The notes: generated by a model not told the origin, from the letters alone. A DNA stretch of 64,000 nucleotides from Jeotgalibaca arthritidis (GCF_011100465.1 NZ_CP049740.1:685857-749856); one strand, 5' to 3'. Positions 1 to 8,997 are shown, counted from the first letter of the stretch. Translations and numbers: made by a program.

Positions 1-314
1 CATCTTGATATCACTTTTGCTATCACTGCTATCAGAGGTGCTATCTTTATGCTATCTATATAATATCACACCGATATCTGGATGGAAACTATTAGTCAGA
101 TATTTTATTCTACAAGATTGAAAATAAAATGCTTTTATCTGCATCTTTTTTAAAAAGCTACTGGATCATAGTTTATGATATAATTTAAAATAAGATTTAA
201 ACGAAGAAGAACGAGTTTGTCACAATAAGAATTGAGTAAAACTCAAAACTATAAATTGATGAACATTAGTATATAAATATGTAGTATATTAATTTGGATA
301 TGGAGGTTTTTAGT
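1..314. other. Intergenic region at window start
   Basis: No gene could be supported here. The first 60 bases hold GCTATC motifs at 19, 28, 40 and 51 and a GATATC at 7, a rough 9 to 12 base spacing that could be a binding-site array or the tail of a gene beginning outside the window. The rest is AT-rich upstream DNA of the small membrane protein gene. Confidence 0.4.
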
Positions 315-503
315 ATGAAAAAGGAATTAAGAGTAGGTATTCTTTTACAAACAATTTATCTTATTATAGATCGATTTTTAAATATACCTGATTTTATTTT
401 AGGATTGTTACTAGGTCTTGGATTGTGTCTTATCGTTATAGGGATATTGCCTGAAAAGGCTTATGCAAAGATAAAACAATTAAAGAAGACTGCAACTAAA
501 TAA
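315..503 (+). CDS. Small membrane protein, 62 aa
   Basis: This short protein has a basic N-terminus, two hydrophobic stretches (about residues 7-20 and 27-48) and a lysine-rich tail, so it probably sits in the cytoplasmic membrane with the basic ends inside. The ATG at 315 is chosen because TGGAGG lies 8 to 13 bases before it; an upstream in-frame start at 294 would itself contain that ribosome binding site. A hairpin terminator-like structure lies 130 bases downstream. I do not recognise the family and no function can be assigned. Confidence 0.6.
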   Translation: MKKELRVGILLQTIYLIIDRFLNIPDFILGLLLGLGLCLIVIGILPEKAYAKIKQLKKTATK

Positions 504-628
504 ATGTGATTAATGAACAATATTTATATTATGCGTCGCTGGATAGCTTATAATTTTGAAAGTGCCAGCTTGTCTTAATGCTAAGTATGACAAACTCACA
601 AAAAGAGCAGAAAACTTGTTAAATCAAG

Positions 629-659
629 GCTCACTGCGTTTTTAGCGGTGCGCTTTTTT
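629..659 (+). terminator. Rho-independent terminator
   Basis: An imperfect GC-rich stem (GCTCACTGC paired with GCGGTGCGC, one mismatch) is followed by six T residues. It would end the transcript of the small membrane protein gene at 315-503. Confidence 0.6.
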
Positions 660-808
660 GATGCGATCTTTTGAATTGGTCATACCCTCGCCACGAACTA
701 TCTTTTGTCTAACTACTGAAAGAGGGAATTAAAGTAATAGAGCGTCCTATCTTCGATTCCCATCGAAAATAAGACACTAATTTTTGTCTCTTCTATTCAT
801 CTTCTCAA

Positions 809-1000
809 TTACTCTCCTTCATCTGTAACCCAGATATCCGTCGGTCCGTCGCTTCCTCCAATAATATTGGATTCAGACTGAACATTCTTACTCAATAATG
901 ACGCTGCACCAAGTACAAATACCGATAGGATGATCGCGATAATTCCAATCCGTTTCTTATCCACTGTTTTCTTGATAATCACTCCTCCTCTCAACTTCAT
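809..1000 (-). CDS. Small single-pass membrane protein with GGSDGPT motif
   Basis: A protein of at most 63 residues with a basic N-terminus, one transmembrane helix (about residues 17-37) and a short external tail with IIGGSDGPTDIWVTD. This motif resembles the GGADGPT signature of the beta subunit of sodium-pumping oxaloacetate decarboxylases (OadB), but the rest of that 11-helix protein is absent. Short Firmicutes proteins with this motif are often mis-named after OadB. The start is uncertain: the only ATG (1000) has AGGAAAG just before it, while a perfect AGGAGG at 984-989 points to ATT (979) or ATC (976) as a non-standard start. Confidence 0.55.
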   Translation of the reverse strand: MKLRGGVIIKKTVDKKRIGIIAIILSVFVLGAASLLSKNVQSESNIIGGSDGPTDIWVTDEGE

Positions 1001-1135
1001 TCTTTCCTAGCACTCAACCTACATCTTCTTACATTCATGGTAGCATAAAACTCAATTTTGTTTACTTATATTATGAATTGATTCCGAAAATTCTAAGTGA
1101 TATTATAGACACGATTACTCGGGAGGTTTTCATTC

Positions 1136-2668
1136 ATGGAAAAACTAACAACTCGTGGAAAAATATTTTTCAGTCTTTTAGCACTTATTATACTCATCGT
1201 TGGCTTTACTTTGCCCTCATTCTTTAAAGCAGACGTACCAAATACCGAAGAACCGGAGACTCCAGATGAACCCGATTCGACTGAAATCGAACAAGTCGAA
1301 GTCGCCGAAAGTAATTATCTCGGTCTGCATCTCGAAATTCAAACGGCGGACACAGACACTTACCACTATGCTATTCACTCTCTCACAACAGACAGCGAGC
1401 CACTAACAGAAACGATACAAACTTGGCTCACCAATAAAAAAGAAACGTTCATAGCAAATGTAAAAGAATTTGCAAATTCTGAGCGACCGGCAGATTTAAA
1501 CATTACGTTTGAGATGCTGCCCCTCTCAGAAACGATGTATAATATCATTTTTAATGTCTATGAAATAAACGGCGGTGCTAATGGAATATCTGAAGCAAAA
1601 ACATTCGTCATCAATATTGCCGAAGATAAAATGTATACCTTGTATGATTTCCTTCATATAGAAAACGAGAACCACACAGCTTTCCAGGAGCTCATTCGCA
1701 ACAAACTAAATGCTGATGAAAACTTACAGCAAAACCTTAGGGAAGACGCCCTGACTGACTCACTCAAACAGATCGACCAGCTACAATGGACAATAACCAA
1801 AGATGCACTTACGATTTACTGGGACAAATACGAAATCGCCATTGGAGCAGTCGGAAATATTCAAATCGAGGTCCCACTCGCCGAAATCGAGCACCTCTTA
1901 ACCACAACAGCGCATGACATCTTACAGATTGAAGTGGTTGAAGAGCCAGAAACATCCGTCGAGCAAGAGGAACAGGAACCCGAAGAACCAGAAGATCAAG
2001 AACCATCTGGTGAAATAGCCACCGTGCCTACACCACCTCCGTCTGCCGGACCACAGGTAGATGGTAAATATGTAGCGATTACTTTTGATGATGGTCCCCA
2101 TCCAAAAGTAACCGAACAAGTTTTGGAAACCCTAAGAACTTTTAATGCAAAGGCCACCTTCTTTATGCTGGGGAACCAAGTCGATTTCTATCCAAACTTA
2201 GTCCAACAAGTCGCCCAAGAAGGTCATGAAGTGGGTACTCATAGTCAAACACATGCTGACTTAACCGTAATTGGACAAGACCAACTGCAAAATGAGTTCG
2301 CCTTTACAAACGAGCGCATCAAAGACATTATCGGGTATTATCCAACACAGTTCCGACCACCATATGGCGCGTATAATAGTTCCGTCATTAACCAAGCAGT
2401 CAACTATGGTCAGAAAATCATTATGTGGTCTGTTGACTCACTTGATTGGCAATCGCAAGATCCAGTAGCGATTAATCAGATGGTTACGTCACAAACCGTA
2501 CCCGGTTCTATCATCTTGTTACATGATATCCATGATGCAACAGCTCAAGCACTACCAACGATCTTAACCAATCTCCAAAACCAAGACTATACCTTCGTCA
2601 CTGTCTCCCAACTACTAGAACTACAAGGAGCCACAGGCGTGGGCCCACATTTTGGGAATTATAAGTAA
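1136..2668 (+). CDS. Membrane-anchored polysaccharide (peptidoglycan) deacetylase, PdaC/PgdA-like
   Basis: The protein has 510 residues. An N-terminal signal anchor (about 10-30) leads into a region resembling the DUF4163/DUF3298 domain pair of PdaC (about 75-250), then a Glu/Pro-rich linker (about 255-300), then a NodB homology domain (about 305-500). The NodB catalytic motifs are all present: TFDDGP (base Asp and metal Asp), HSQTH (two metal His), RPPYG, DSLDW and LLHD. Such enzymes remove acetyl groups from N-acetylglucosamine or N-acetylmuramic acid in the cell wall and confer lysozyme resistance. It stands alone, with GGGAGG as ribosome binding site. The substrate sugar is inferred from family, not visible. 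Confidence 0.9.
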   Translation: MEKLTTRGKIFFSLLALIILIVGFTLPSFFKADVPNTEEPETPDEPDSTEIEQVEVAESNYLGLHLEIQTADTDTYHYAIHSLTTDSEPLTETIQTWLTNKKETFIANVKEFANSERPADLNITFEMLPLSETMYNIIFNVYEINGGANGISEAKTFVINIAEDKMYTLYDFLHIENENHTAFQELIRNKLNADENLQQNLREDALTDSLKQIDQLQWTITKDALTIYWDKYEIAIGAVGNIQIEVPLAEIEHLLTTTAHDILQIEVVEEPETSVEQEEQEPEEPEDQEPSGEIATVPTPPPSAGPQVDGKYVAITFDDGPHPKVTEQVLETLRTFNAKATFFMLGNQVDFYPNLVQQVAQEGHEVGTHSQTHADLTVIGQDQLQNEFAFTNERIKDIIGYYPTQFRPPYGAYNSSVINQAVNYGQKIIMWSVDSLDWQSQDPVAINQMVTSQTVPGSIILLHDIHDATAQALPTILTNLQNQDYTFVTVSQLLELQGATGVGPHFGNYK

Positions 2669-3170
2669 GGAGTTTACCAGAATAAATAATCTAGATTCTA
2701 AATATTACAGAACTTATAAAAATGAAAAAGCATCCGCTTTTTGATCTTATCTTCCAATCCGGCGAGCGTTGGCTCGCCTTCCTTATTGTGCTTTGAGAGG
2801 ATGTCGAAAATCTCCACGAGATTTTCATCAAAACAGCTGGGCAAGTGGTTGCACACAAATTTTGTGGCTACAAACTCACCCCACGGGGTGAGTACTGTAG
2901 AATAAACTTGAAACCACCATATTCTGGTTCATACAGTGATACGTGCATGATGGAACACGAATTCTGACTCATACGGTGGTATGTGCACGATGGAACACGA
3001 ATTCTGGTTCATCCCACAGTATGAACCCAGTGGCATGCGTTTGTGACTCTTTTCCACCCGTCGCATTCAAAAGTATCAGCATTATTCCCACTCACCCTCA
3101 TAAAATCTAGAGACAAAACGTTAACCAACTGCGTCCTATCAGCGTTTAATTTATAATCCCTTTTACTACA
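2669..3170. other. Gene-free region with small palindromes and tandem repeats
   Basis: About 500 bases without a supportable gene. It holds a palindrome at 2874-2893 (ACTCACCCC with GGGTGAGT), a GGCGAGC/GCTCGCC inverted repeat near 2761-2779, and a 40-bp tandem repeat listed separately. Confidence 0.6.
2921..3012. repeat. 40-bp direct tandem repeat, 2.3 copies
   Basis: Copies lie at 2921-2960 and 2961-3000, followed by a 12-base partial copy at 3001-3012. Each unit ends in GATGGAACACGA and begins with ATTCTG. The two full units differ at a handful of positions, so the array is not a very recent expansion. There are no spacers, so it is not a CRISPR. Function unknown. Confidence 0.8.
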
Positions 3171-3202
3171 AAAAAAGCTTGAGCAATTGCTCAAGCTTTT
3201 TT
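3171..3202. terminator. Bidirectional terminator
   Basis: A perfect 32-base palindrome (AAAAAAGCTTGAGCAA and its complement) ends in T6 on both strands. It lies just after the YugP-type metallopeptidase gene and probably ends its transcript. Confidence 0.85.
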
Positions 3203-3205
3203 AGG

Positions 3206-3913
3206 CTAATCTCTTCTTCTGCCGCCACCAAATAGCAAGACTAAACGAAGTAATTGCAAGAAACTCATAATCGCCGCTGCAACATAAGTCAGAGCTGCTG
3301 CATTCAGTACTTTTCGAGCCTTTGGTACTTCATCTTGCTCTAAAATACCACCGTTACTCAAAATACGTAGCGCTCGGCTTGAAGCATTAAATTCAACCGG
3401 TAATGTCACCACTTGAAAAATAAAGGTCAATGAAAATAGTAACAATCCTAATTGAATCAAGAAGTATGATGAGTTACTGTTCAAAAAGAATCCAATTAAA
3501 ATCATTGGCATTGAAATGGATTGTCCAATATTAACAACTGGTACCAAAGCGGCACGAGCACGCAACGGAATATAGTTCTCTTGGTCTTGAATAGCATGCC
3601 CCACTTCATGAGCTGCTACCCCAATAGCTGCAACCGATGTTGATTGTGCTGTCGCATCTGATAGTCGTAAGACTTTATTTCTTGAATCATAATGGTCTGT
3701 TAGATCCCCTGCAATCCGCTCCACGCTCACGTCATGAATGTCAGATTTTTCAAGAATATAGCGCGCTGCTTGAGTTGCTGTATAGCCTCTTCTACTCAAT
3801 TCTTTACTGTATTTTGAAAAACTACTTTTCACATAAGCTTGTGCTGCAAGCGAAATAACTAAACCAATCATCACCAAAATATAGGTGCTGTCCATTGGAA
3901 AAAATAATGGCAT
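3206..3913 (-). CDS. yugP: Membrane zinc metallopeptidase, YugP family
   Basis: A 235-residue membrane protein of the Zn_peptidase_2 family. The zinc site is the HEVGH motif inside VAAHEVGHAIQ at about residue 100. Hydrophobic segments occur at the N-terminus (about 8-25) and in the C-terminal half (about 130-175 and 205-230). The size is typical of the family. AAAGGAGGGG lies before the ATG. The natural substrate of YugP proteins is not established; a role in membrane protein turnover is inferred only from its type. Confidence 0.9.
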   Translation of the reverse strand: MPLFFPMDSTYILVMIGLVISLAAQAYVKSSFSKYSKELSRRGYTATQAARYILEKSDIHDVSVERIAGDLTDHYDSRNKVLRLSDATAQSTSVAAIGVAAHEVGHAIQDQENYIPLRARAALVPVVNIGQSISMPMILIGFFLNSNSSYFLIQLGLLLFSLTFIFQVVTLPVEFNASSRALRILSNGGILEQDEVPKARKVLNAAALTYVAAAIMSFLQLLRLVLLFGGGRRRD

Positions 3914-3996
3914 AGTGTTCCCCTCCTTTAAGGTTCGCTTTTATAAAATAATTATACGCTTAAAATAAGACTATTTGATGACTTTTTTATTAGGGT

Positions 3997-4575
3997 TCAC
4001 TTAAATTTTGCCCTTTCTGTTAGACGGTCGTCAAACTGCTTAATAAAATGATCGTAAACATCAGACCATTGATCCACTCGTTTAAAGGGAGTCTCCAACC
4101 CTCGATTAAAGTGAGCTGTGTATAAAATACCGGTCCCCTTAAATTGATGCAGCTGTTTAACTGTATCATCAATTAAATAATCGGCACGAACAACCTCTTT
4201 GTTGCCACAAAAAATAAAATAATGAGGATCTAGAAATGGAAAATGATCTTCTAACCAATGATATTTATCAGTAAAAGTTCCAGGAACTTCCATTGCTGCT
4301 GTGGCAATATAGACATCATACTTATCATTTAAAGCTCGAACAACTTCAACGGCATTTTCTTTGACTTCCAATTTACGGGCAAATCCCGGCTGATTAAACT
4401 CGCCTAAAACAAACTGAGTCATTTCTTTAGGTAATTCGCTTTTTTTCATCATATGTCCGAGGTCATCTGCACTTAGTTGTTGCTGAAAATGAGCGTTAAA
4501 ACGTTCGATCAAATGTTCTGTCGTTTGACACAACACATCATCCATATCAATTGCAATACTCAAGCGTTTTTCCAT
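3997..4575 (-). CDS. 5'(3')-deoxyribonucleotidase-like HAD phosphatase (NT5C family)
   Basis: The 192-residue protein begins with the HAD motif I, DMDDVL at about residues 10-15, where the two Asp are nucleophile and acid. A threonine/serine motif (IATAAM) and a late acidic motif (ADYLIDDT) complete a HAD fold of the NT5C (5' nucleotidase, deoxy, cytosolic type C) family. These enzymes dephosphorylate deoxyribonucleoside monophosphates in the cytosol. It lies just upstream of, and in the same direction as, a stretch ending with the uracil permease gene, but has no clear operon link. The exact substrate is inferred. Confidence 0.8.
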   Translation of the reverse strand: MEKRLSIAIDMDDVLCQTTEHLIERFNAHFQQQLSADDLGHMMKKSELPKEMTQFVLGEFNQPGFARKLEVKENAVEVVRALNDKYDVYIATAAMEVPGTFTDKYHWLEDHFPFLDPHYFIFCGNKEVVRADYLIDDTVKQLHQFKGTGILYTAHFNRGLETPFKRVDQWSDVYDHFIKQFDDRLTERAKFK

Positions 4576-4631
4576 GAAACCATCCCTTCAGATTCTTCTT
4601 ATCACTATTGTACCACAGGGAGAAAAAAGAC

Positions 4632-4661
4632 AAAAAAAGCTAGCTCCATTAGAGCCAGCTT
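4632..4661 (-). terminator. Terminator of the uracil permease gene
   Basis: The stem AGCTGGCTC/GAGCTAGCT is followed on the minus strand by a run of seven T. It lies 9 bases after the stop of the NCS2 permease gene. Confidence 0.8.
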
Positions 4662-4669
4662 TCCAAAAT

Positions 4670-5962
4670 TTATTTTCCTTCTGCTTGATAGTCTTCTTCA
4701 TGAGGTAAAACAAGGTTTAAGATTATCCCTGCCAACGCACTCAATGCCGTTCCTGATAATGAGAGGTAACCAATATCCAGCGTTGCGCCACCTAATCCCA
4801 ATACTAACATCGAGCTAGCAATAATTAAGTTACGAATTTTACCAAAATCAACTTGTTCTTCAATCAACACTTTCAATCCGTTACTTGCGATAACACCGTA
4901 TAACAAGATTGACATCCCACCTAAAACAGCAGTAGGAATGGTTGAAATAAGAGCAGTAAATTTACCTAAGAAACTCATAATCATAGCAAAGATAGCTGCG
5001 TTACGAATAACCGATACAGATGCGATACGCGTCATTCCAATTACTCCTGTATTCTCACCATAAGTCGTATTAGCAGGTCCACCAATAGTAGCTGATACAA
5101 GTGAAGCTACGCCATCACCAATTAAGGTGCGTGATAAACCAGGTTCTTTTAAAAATTGACGGTTACAAATTTTACTTAATACTGTGTGGTCACCGATATG
5201 TTCTGAAATGGTTACTAATGCAACCGGGATAATAGCTAGGGCTTCAGGACCAAAGTATAAACGGTAGCTTTGGAAATATTCTGTTTCAAAGGGTAAGTAA
5301 AATTGTGGCATTTCAAACCAGTTTGCTTGTCCAATTGGTGTTAAATCCACAATACCAACCATCATGGCAACGATATAACCACCAATAACACCGCACAAGA
5401 ATGGAATAATTTTAAAAAAACCTTTTCCTTTTGTGTTAACAAATGCGGTAATCAGAAAAGTTACGACTGCAACAAAAATATTACGCCAGTCGCCCCCGCT
5501 GACAAAGCCTGAATTAGTAACAGCAGAGTTAGCTAATCCTAGACCGATAACCATAATCATCGGTCCGATAACAATCGGTGGTAATAAGGTATCAATCCAT
5601 TTTGTTCCGACTAACTTAACTAAAATGGCAGCAATCACATAAACGAAACCAACAAGAATCACACCTGTTTGAGCAGCGCTAATGTCGCCACCCATTTGTT
5701 CAATGGCTACAGCCATCGCTGTAATGTAGGCAAACGATGAGCCTAAATAAACAGGAACTTTCGCTTTTGTCGCAATTTGATAAATAAGCGTTCCGATTCC
5801 ACTTGCAAACAAAGCAACCGAAACAGGCATTCCTAAAATTAACGGAACTAAAATTGTTGCTCCAAACATTGCAAAAACGTGTTGAAAACTCAATAAAATA
5901 CCTTTTAGTACGGGTGGCTTCTCATCCACATCTAATAATAAGGGTTTTGTATTAATCGCCAT
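4670..5962 (-). CDS. pyrP: Uracil permease, NCS2 (nucleobase:cation symporter-2) family
   Basis: A 430-residue polytopic membrane protein with about 12 to 14 transmembrane segments. It has the family features: an N-terminal FQHVFAMFGATILVPL segment, the SEHIGDH motif carrying the substrate-binding Glu, and GGPANTTYGENTG before a conserved Asn. It imports uracil with protons. A PyrR-type RNA attenuator in its 5' leader (5985-6110) ties expression to the pyrimidine nucleotide level, which supports uracil rather than a purine as substrate. RBS AGGAGG lies 8 bases from the ATG. No other pyr gene is nearby. Confidence 0.92.
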   Translation of the reverse strand: MAINTKPLLLDVDEKPPVLKGILLSFQHVFAMFGATILVPLILGMPVSVALFASGIGTLIYQIATKAKVPVYLGSSFAYITAMAVAIEQMGGDISAAQTGVILVGFVYVIAAILVKLVGTKWIDTLLPPIVIGPMIMVIGLGLANSAVTNSGFVSGGDWRNIFVAVVTFLITAFVNTKGKGFFKIIPFLCGVIGGYIVAMMVGIVDLTPIGQANWFEMPQFYLPFETEYFQSYRLYFGPEALAIIPVALVTISEHIGDHTVLSKICNRQFLKEPGLSRTLIGDGVASLVSATIGGPANTTYGENTGVIGMTRIASVSVIRNAAIFAMIMSFLGKFTALISTIPTAVLGGMSILLYGVIASNGLKVLIEEQVDFGKIRNLIIASSMLVLGLGGATLDIGYLSLSGTALSALAGIILNLVLPHEEDYQAEGK

Positions 5963-5984
5963 AATGACTTCCTCCTAATTTTGG

Positions 5985-6110
5985 GCATAAAAAAATGCCT
6001 CTCTTTTTGAATAAATTCGCAAAAGGGCCTATTAGTGGTATCAAATATGGAATTTGTACCCTTCTTGATCTCTCTGGATCAGCTTAAAGGACTTTGCTTT
6101 GATTAGTATA
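5985..6110 (-). promoter_or_regulatory. PyrR-responsive attenuator in the pyrP leader
   Basis: Read on the minus strand, the leader has a promoter (TTGTTT at 6128-6133, 17-base spacer, TATACT at 6105-6110). Next come AGTCCTTTAA and a stem-loop with ATCCAGAGAGATC (about 6064-6093) that matches the PyrR-binding consensus loop UCCAGAGAGGY. A later intrinsic terminator (about 5989-6028, CTTTTGCGAAT paired with ATTCAAAAAG, then T7) completes the arrangement. By analogy to Bacillus pyr operons, PyrR with UMP or UTP stabilises the anti-antiterminator, so transcription stops when pyrimidines are plentiful. pyrR itself is not in the window. Confidence 0.85.
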
Positions 6111-6133
6111 ACAGAATGATTTTGTTAAAACAA

Positions 6134-6440
6134 TAACTTATCTTTTTTTGTGAAAATACTTTTTATAAATTTTAATCAAACTTTCGCTAAACTATTACAA
6201 TACTTTCAAGAAGTCTTCACATCTTTCCAGTAATATATAGTCAAACCTAACATTTTTCTGATTAACCTGAAATGGAAGCTGCAACTTCCTCCTTCAACCT
6301 AATCCTAATAAATAATTAAGCTAGAGCTCTTTTTAGGGCTCTATTTCTTTTTACCTTTCTTAAGTTAAAGGGAGATAAATTTATTTGATCGGATTCAAGT
6401 GTTATAATGAAAATGAACGAAAAATAGGAGTTGTATGTAG
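6134..6440. other. Intergenic region before nnr with hairpin and promoter
   Basis: No gene is visible. An AGAGCTC/GGGCTCT hairpin lies near 6323-6343. TATAAT at 6403-6408 with an extended TG-like context is a likely -10 box for the NAD(P)HX repair gene that starts at 6441. Confidence 0.5.
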
Positions 6441-7991
6441 ATGAAAAAAATTGTAGATAGCCAGCAAATGAAACAAATTGACGACTATGCTATTGAAACG
6501 ATTGGGATACCGTCATTGGTCTTAATGGAAAATGCTGCTAACCAAGTGGTTCATCATATGGCTGACCATATTAGCCAAGAAGACATTATCCTAGTTGCTT
6601 GTGGCAGCGGCAATAACGGTGGTGACGGCATGGCTATTGCCCGAATCCTTTTAAATCGAGGTTACCAAGTGGATGTCTTTTTTGCAGGTAAAGAGTCCTC
6701 ATTAACAACAGAAACAGCAAAACAAATGGCAATTATTGAAAAGTTAGATATGGTTATTTGGGACTCTATTGATGAAATTAATATTAGTAATTACACGATA
6801 GTTGTCGATGCCCTTATTGGGATTGGCTTGCAGGCTGATCTAAGTGATGACTATATGACCGTCGTAAACAAAATAAACGAACACGAAGGTTTAGTTTTTG
6901 CGGTGGATATGCCAACTGGTATTTTGGCTGACAATGGTACAGTCATGAAAGTAGCTGTGCAAGCTGACTATACCATTAGCTTTGGTTACCGTAAAATTGG
7001 GCAATTGTTATTCCCTGGAAGTGACTACTGTGGCGAAGTCAGCATTGCTGATATTGGTTTCCCTCCCGTTGCAATGGAATCTGTGTCCTCACACTACTAT
7101 AGTTATGATCAATCCGATTTAGCTAAAGTGCCTCGTCGAAAAGCTTATTCTAATAAAGGGACTTTTGGCCGTGTCTTAGTCATTGCAGGTTCTGAAAATA
7201 TGAGTGGCGCAGCTTACCTTTCAGCTAAGGCAGCTTACCGAACTGGCGCAGGTTTTGTCGAAGTATTAACAACTGAATCAAACCGCAATATTATCCAAGC
7301 TCAAGTTCCAGAAGCTGTTTTAACTACTTATAATCCTGATCTGCTTGATGATGTTGATGAAAAAAATAAAATCAAAGAAGCCATCTTGCGCTCTGATACC
7401 ATCGTGATTGGACCAGGGATTGGCATTCAAGAAACAAGTCATCAACTGCTTGACTTAGTTACCTTATATGTCGAAAATCCCGTTGTTTTTGATGCAGATG
7501 CGATTAATGTGATTTCGAATTACTACGATACGTTCCCATTATTGCGCAACAATACTTGTGTGCGTTTAAATGAGTTCTCAAATACATTGCCCGCCCAATC
7601 TATTATTACACCGCACTTAAAAGAGCTTGCTCGTTTAATGGATCGAAGCGTATCTGACTTACAAGACAGTTTATTAACAACAGCTGACCAGTGTGCGAAG
7701 GATTCTAATCTGATTTATGCGATTAAAGATGCCCGAACGATTGTGACCCATGATCATGAACGTTATATCAATGATTCAGGTAATAGCGGTATGGCAACCG
7801 CTGGCAGTGGTGATGTTTTAACAGGTATTATTGCTGGCTTGCTTGCTCAAGGTTTAGAACCATTTGAAGCAGCCAAACTAGCCGTTTATATCCATGGTTT
7901 AGCTGGCGATCAAGCTGCTAAAGAAAAAAATGAATACAGCATGATGGCATCCGATATTATCGAAGCCTTGCATGTTGTTTTGAAGAAATAA
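6441..7991 (+). CDS. nnr: Bifunctional NAD(P)H-hydrate epimerase / ADP-dependent dehydratase
   Basis: The 516-residue protein joins two domains. Residues 1 to about 215 form the YjeF N-terminal epimerase (GSGNNGGDGMAIAR, then VDALIGIG). About 230 to 516 form the ribokinase-like dehydratase (GRVLVIAGSENMSGAAYL, and the C-terminal NSGMATAGSGDVLTG anion hole with catalytic Asp). Together they repair damaged NADHX and NADPHX: the epimerase interconverts R and S forms and the dehydratase restores NAD(P)H using ADP. GGAGTTG precedes the ATG. Transcription looks monocistronic, with TATAAT upstream and a strong terminator directly after the stop. Confidence 0.95.
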   Translation: MKKIVDSQQMKQIDDYAIETIGIPSLVLMENAANQVVHHMADHISQEDIILVACGSGNNGGDGMAIARILLNRGYQVDVFFAGKESSLTTETAKQMAIIEKLDMVIWDSIDEINISNYTIVVDALIGIGLQADLSDDYMTVVNKINEHEGLVFAVDMPTGILADNGTVMKVAVQADYTISFGYRKIGQLLFPGSDYCGEVSIADIGFPPVAMESVSSHYYSYDQSDLAKVPRRKAYSNKGTFGRVLVIAGSENMSGAAYLSAKAAYRTGAGFVEVLTTESNRNIIQAQVPEAVLTTYNPDLLDDVDEKNKIKEAILRSDTIVIGPGIGIQETSHQLLDLVTLYVENPVVFDADAINVISNYYDTFPLLRNNTCVRLNEFSNTLPAQSIITPHLKELARLMDRSVSDLQDSLLTTADQCAKDSNLIYAIKDARTIVTHDHERYINDSGNSGMATAGSGDVLTGIIAGLLAQGLEPFEAAKLAVYIHGLAGDQAAKEKNEYSMMASDIIEALHVVLKK

Positions 7992-7992
7992 A

Positions 7993-8040
7993 AAAAGATG
8001 CAGTAGAAATCAGTCATTCGATTTCTACTGCATCTTTTTT
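7993..8040. terminator. Bidirectional terminator between nnr and the SDR gene
   Basis: AAAAAAGATGCAGTAGAAAT pairs with ATTTCTACTGCATCTTTTTT, giving a long stem with T-runs on both strands, shared by the two convergent genes. Confidence 0.9.
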
Positions 8041-8915
8041 TAGCCATTAACGACTTCGCCGCCGTTAATGTGGATGGTTTGACCAGTCACATAACTGGAA
8101 TCATCGCTTGCTAGGTAAACATAGGCTGGCGCACACTCGTACGATTCGCCGGCACGACCTAGTGGCTGGCTGCCACCGTGTTCCTCTTTCGTACGACCAA
8201 CTGTCGCTGGAATAAGTGGTGTCCAAATTGGGCCTGGTGCTACGGCATTAACGCGGATTTTACGTTCAGTAATCTCATCGTTAAGGGCTAGCGACCGGGT
8301 AAAGGCAACGATGGCACCTTTTGTAGATGCGTAGTCAAGCAGCTTGGGCGATCCACGGTAGGCAGTAATGGATGCTGTATTGATGATGCTTGCGCCCTTA
8401 GCCAAATGCTTAAAGGCCGCCTTCACTAAATAAAACATGGCAAATATATTGGTACGGAATGTTCGGTCTAACTGGGCTGCGCTAATATCCAAAATTGATT
8501 CTTGCTCTAGTTGTTGGGCAGCATTGTTGACTAAAATATCGATATCGCCAAAATGTTCAACAGTACGACTGACAATCTCAGCTGCAAATGCTTCATCACC
8601 AACGTCACCCGTTAGCCACAAGACTTCCGCTCCATATTTTTCGCATAGCTGGCGTGTTTTCTCTGCATCGGCCTCATTATCTAAATCAGTGAGGACTAAC
8701 TTCGCTCCTTCTTTGGCGAAGGCAACCGCTGCTGCTGCACCAATCCCGCTATCAGCACCGGTAATCACAGCAACCTTCCCCTCTAACTTGTTAGCAGCTC
8801 GGTAATAAGGATTGTCGATTTGTTCTTCGGGACTCATAGCGTGACTGTCATCGTCTTGGAAGTACCCTTTTTTCGGCTCTTCTGTTTCAATGATGTCTTT
8901 TTCTTTATCCGTCAT
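8040..8915 (-). CDS. SDR family oxidoreductase, YdaD/YhdF-type general stress dehydrogenase
   Basis: A 291-residue short-chain dehydrogenase/reductase with the extended N-terminal tail (about 40 residues, acidic) of the YdaD/YhdF/YhxC group. The cofactor motif TGADSGIG lies at about residue 54. NNAAQ and the catalytic pair YASTKGA (Tyr-x3-Lys) with an upstream Ser (TASITAYRGS) are present. The C-terminal ASDDSSYVTGQTIHINGG is typical. Family members in Bacillus are general stress proteins with unknown natural substrates; NAD(P)-dependent alcohol/aldehyde oxidation is inferred. The gene is alone, with RBS AGGAGG. Confidence 0.9.
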   Translation of the reverse strand: MTDKEKDIIETEEPKKGYFQDDDSHAMSPEEQIDNPYYRAANKLEGKVAVITGADSGIGAAAAVAFAKEGAKLVLTDLDNEADAEKTRQLCEKYGAEVLWLTGDVGDEAFAAEIVSRTVEHFGDIDILVNNAAQQLEQESILDISAAQLDRTFRTNIFAMFYLVKAAFKHLAKGASIINTASITAYRGSPKLLDYASTKGAIVAFTRSLALNDEITERKIRVNAVAPGPIWTPLIPATVGRTKEEHGGSQPLGRAGESYECAPAYVYLASDDSSYVTGQTIHINGGEVVNG

Positions 8916-8997
8916 GTCGTTTCCTCCTATTCGTTTGCTTCACTGTTACATGAAAATTGTAGCAATAATAGTTGGAAATGACTAACGATATGGTCAA

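Noticed and set aside
1-60. Phased GCTATC array as a regulator binding site
   Set aside because: Spacing is irregular (9, 12, 11) and the window edge cuts the context. It could equally be the end of a low-complexity coding region.
809-1000. Oxaloacetate decarboxylase beta subunit
   Set aside because: Only the GGSDGPT motif is shared; the protein has one helix and about 60 residues against more than 350 in the true subunit.
2921-3012. Possible CRISPR array
   Set aside because: The 40-bp units are directly adjacent with no spacers, and no cas gene is present.
8437-8805. 122-codon frame opposite the SDR gene
   Set aside because: It is the reverse of a clearly real gene, rich in Ser and Ala as expected from a shadow frame.
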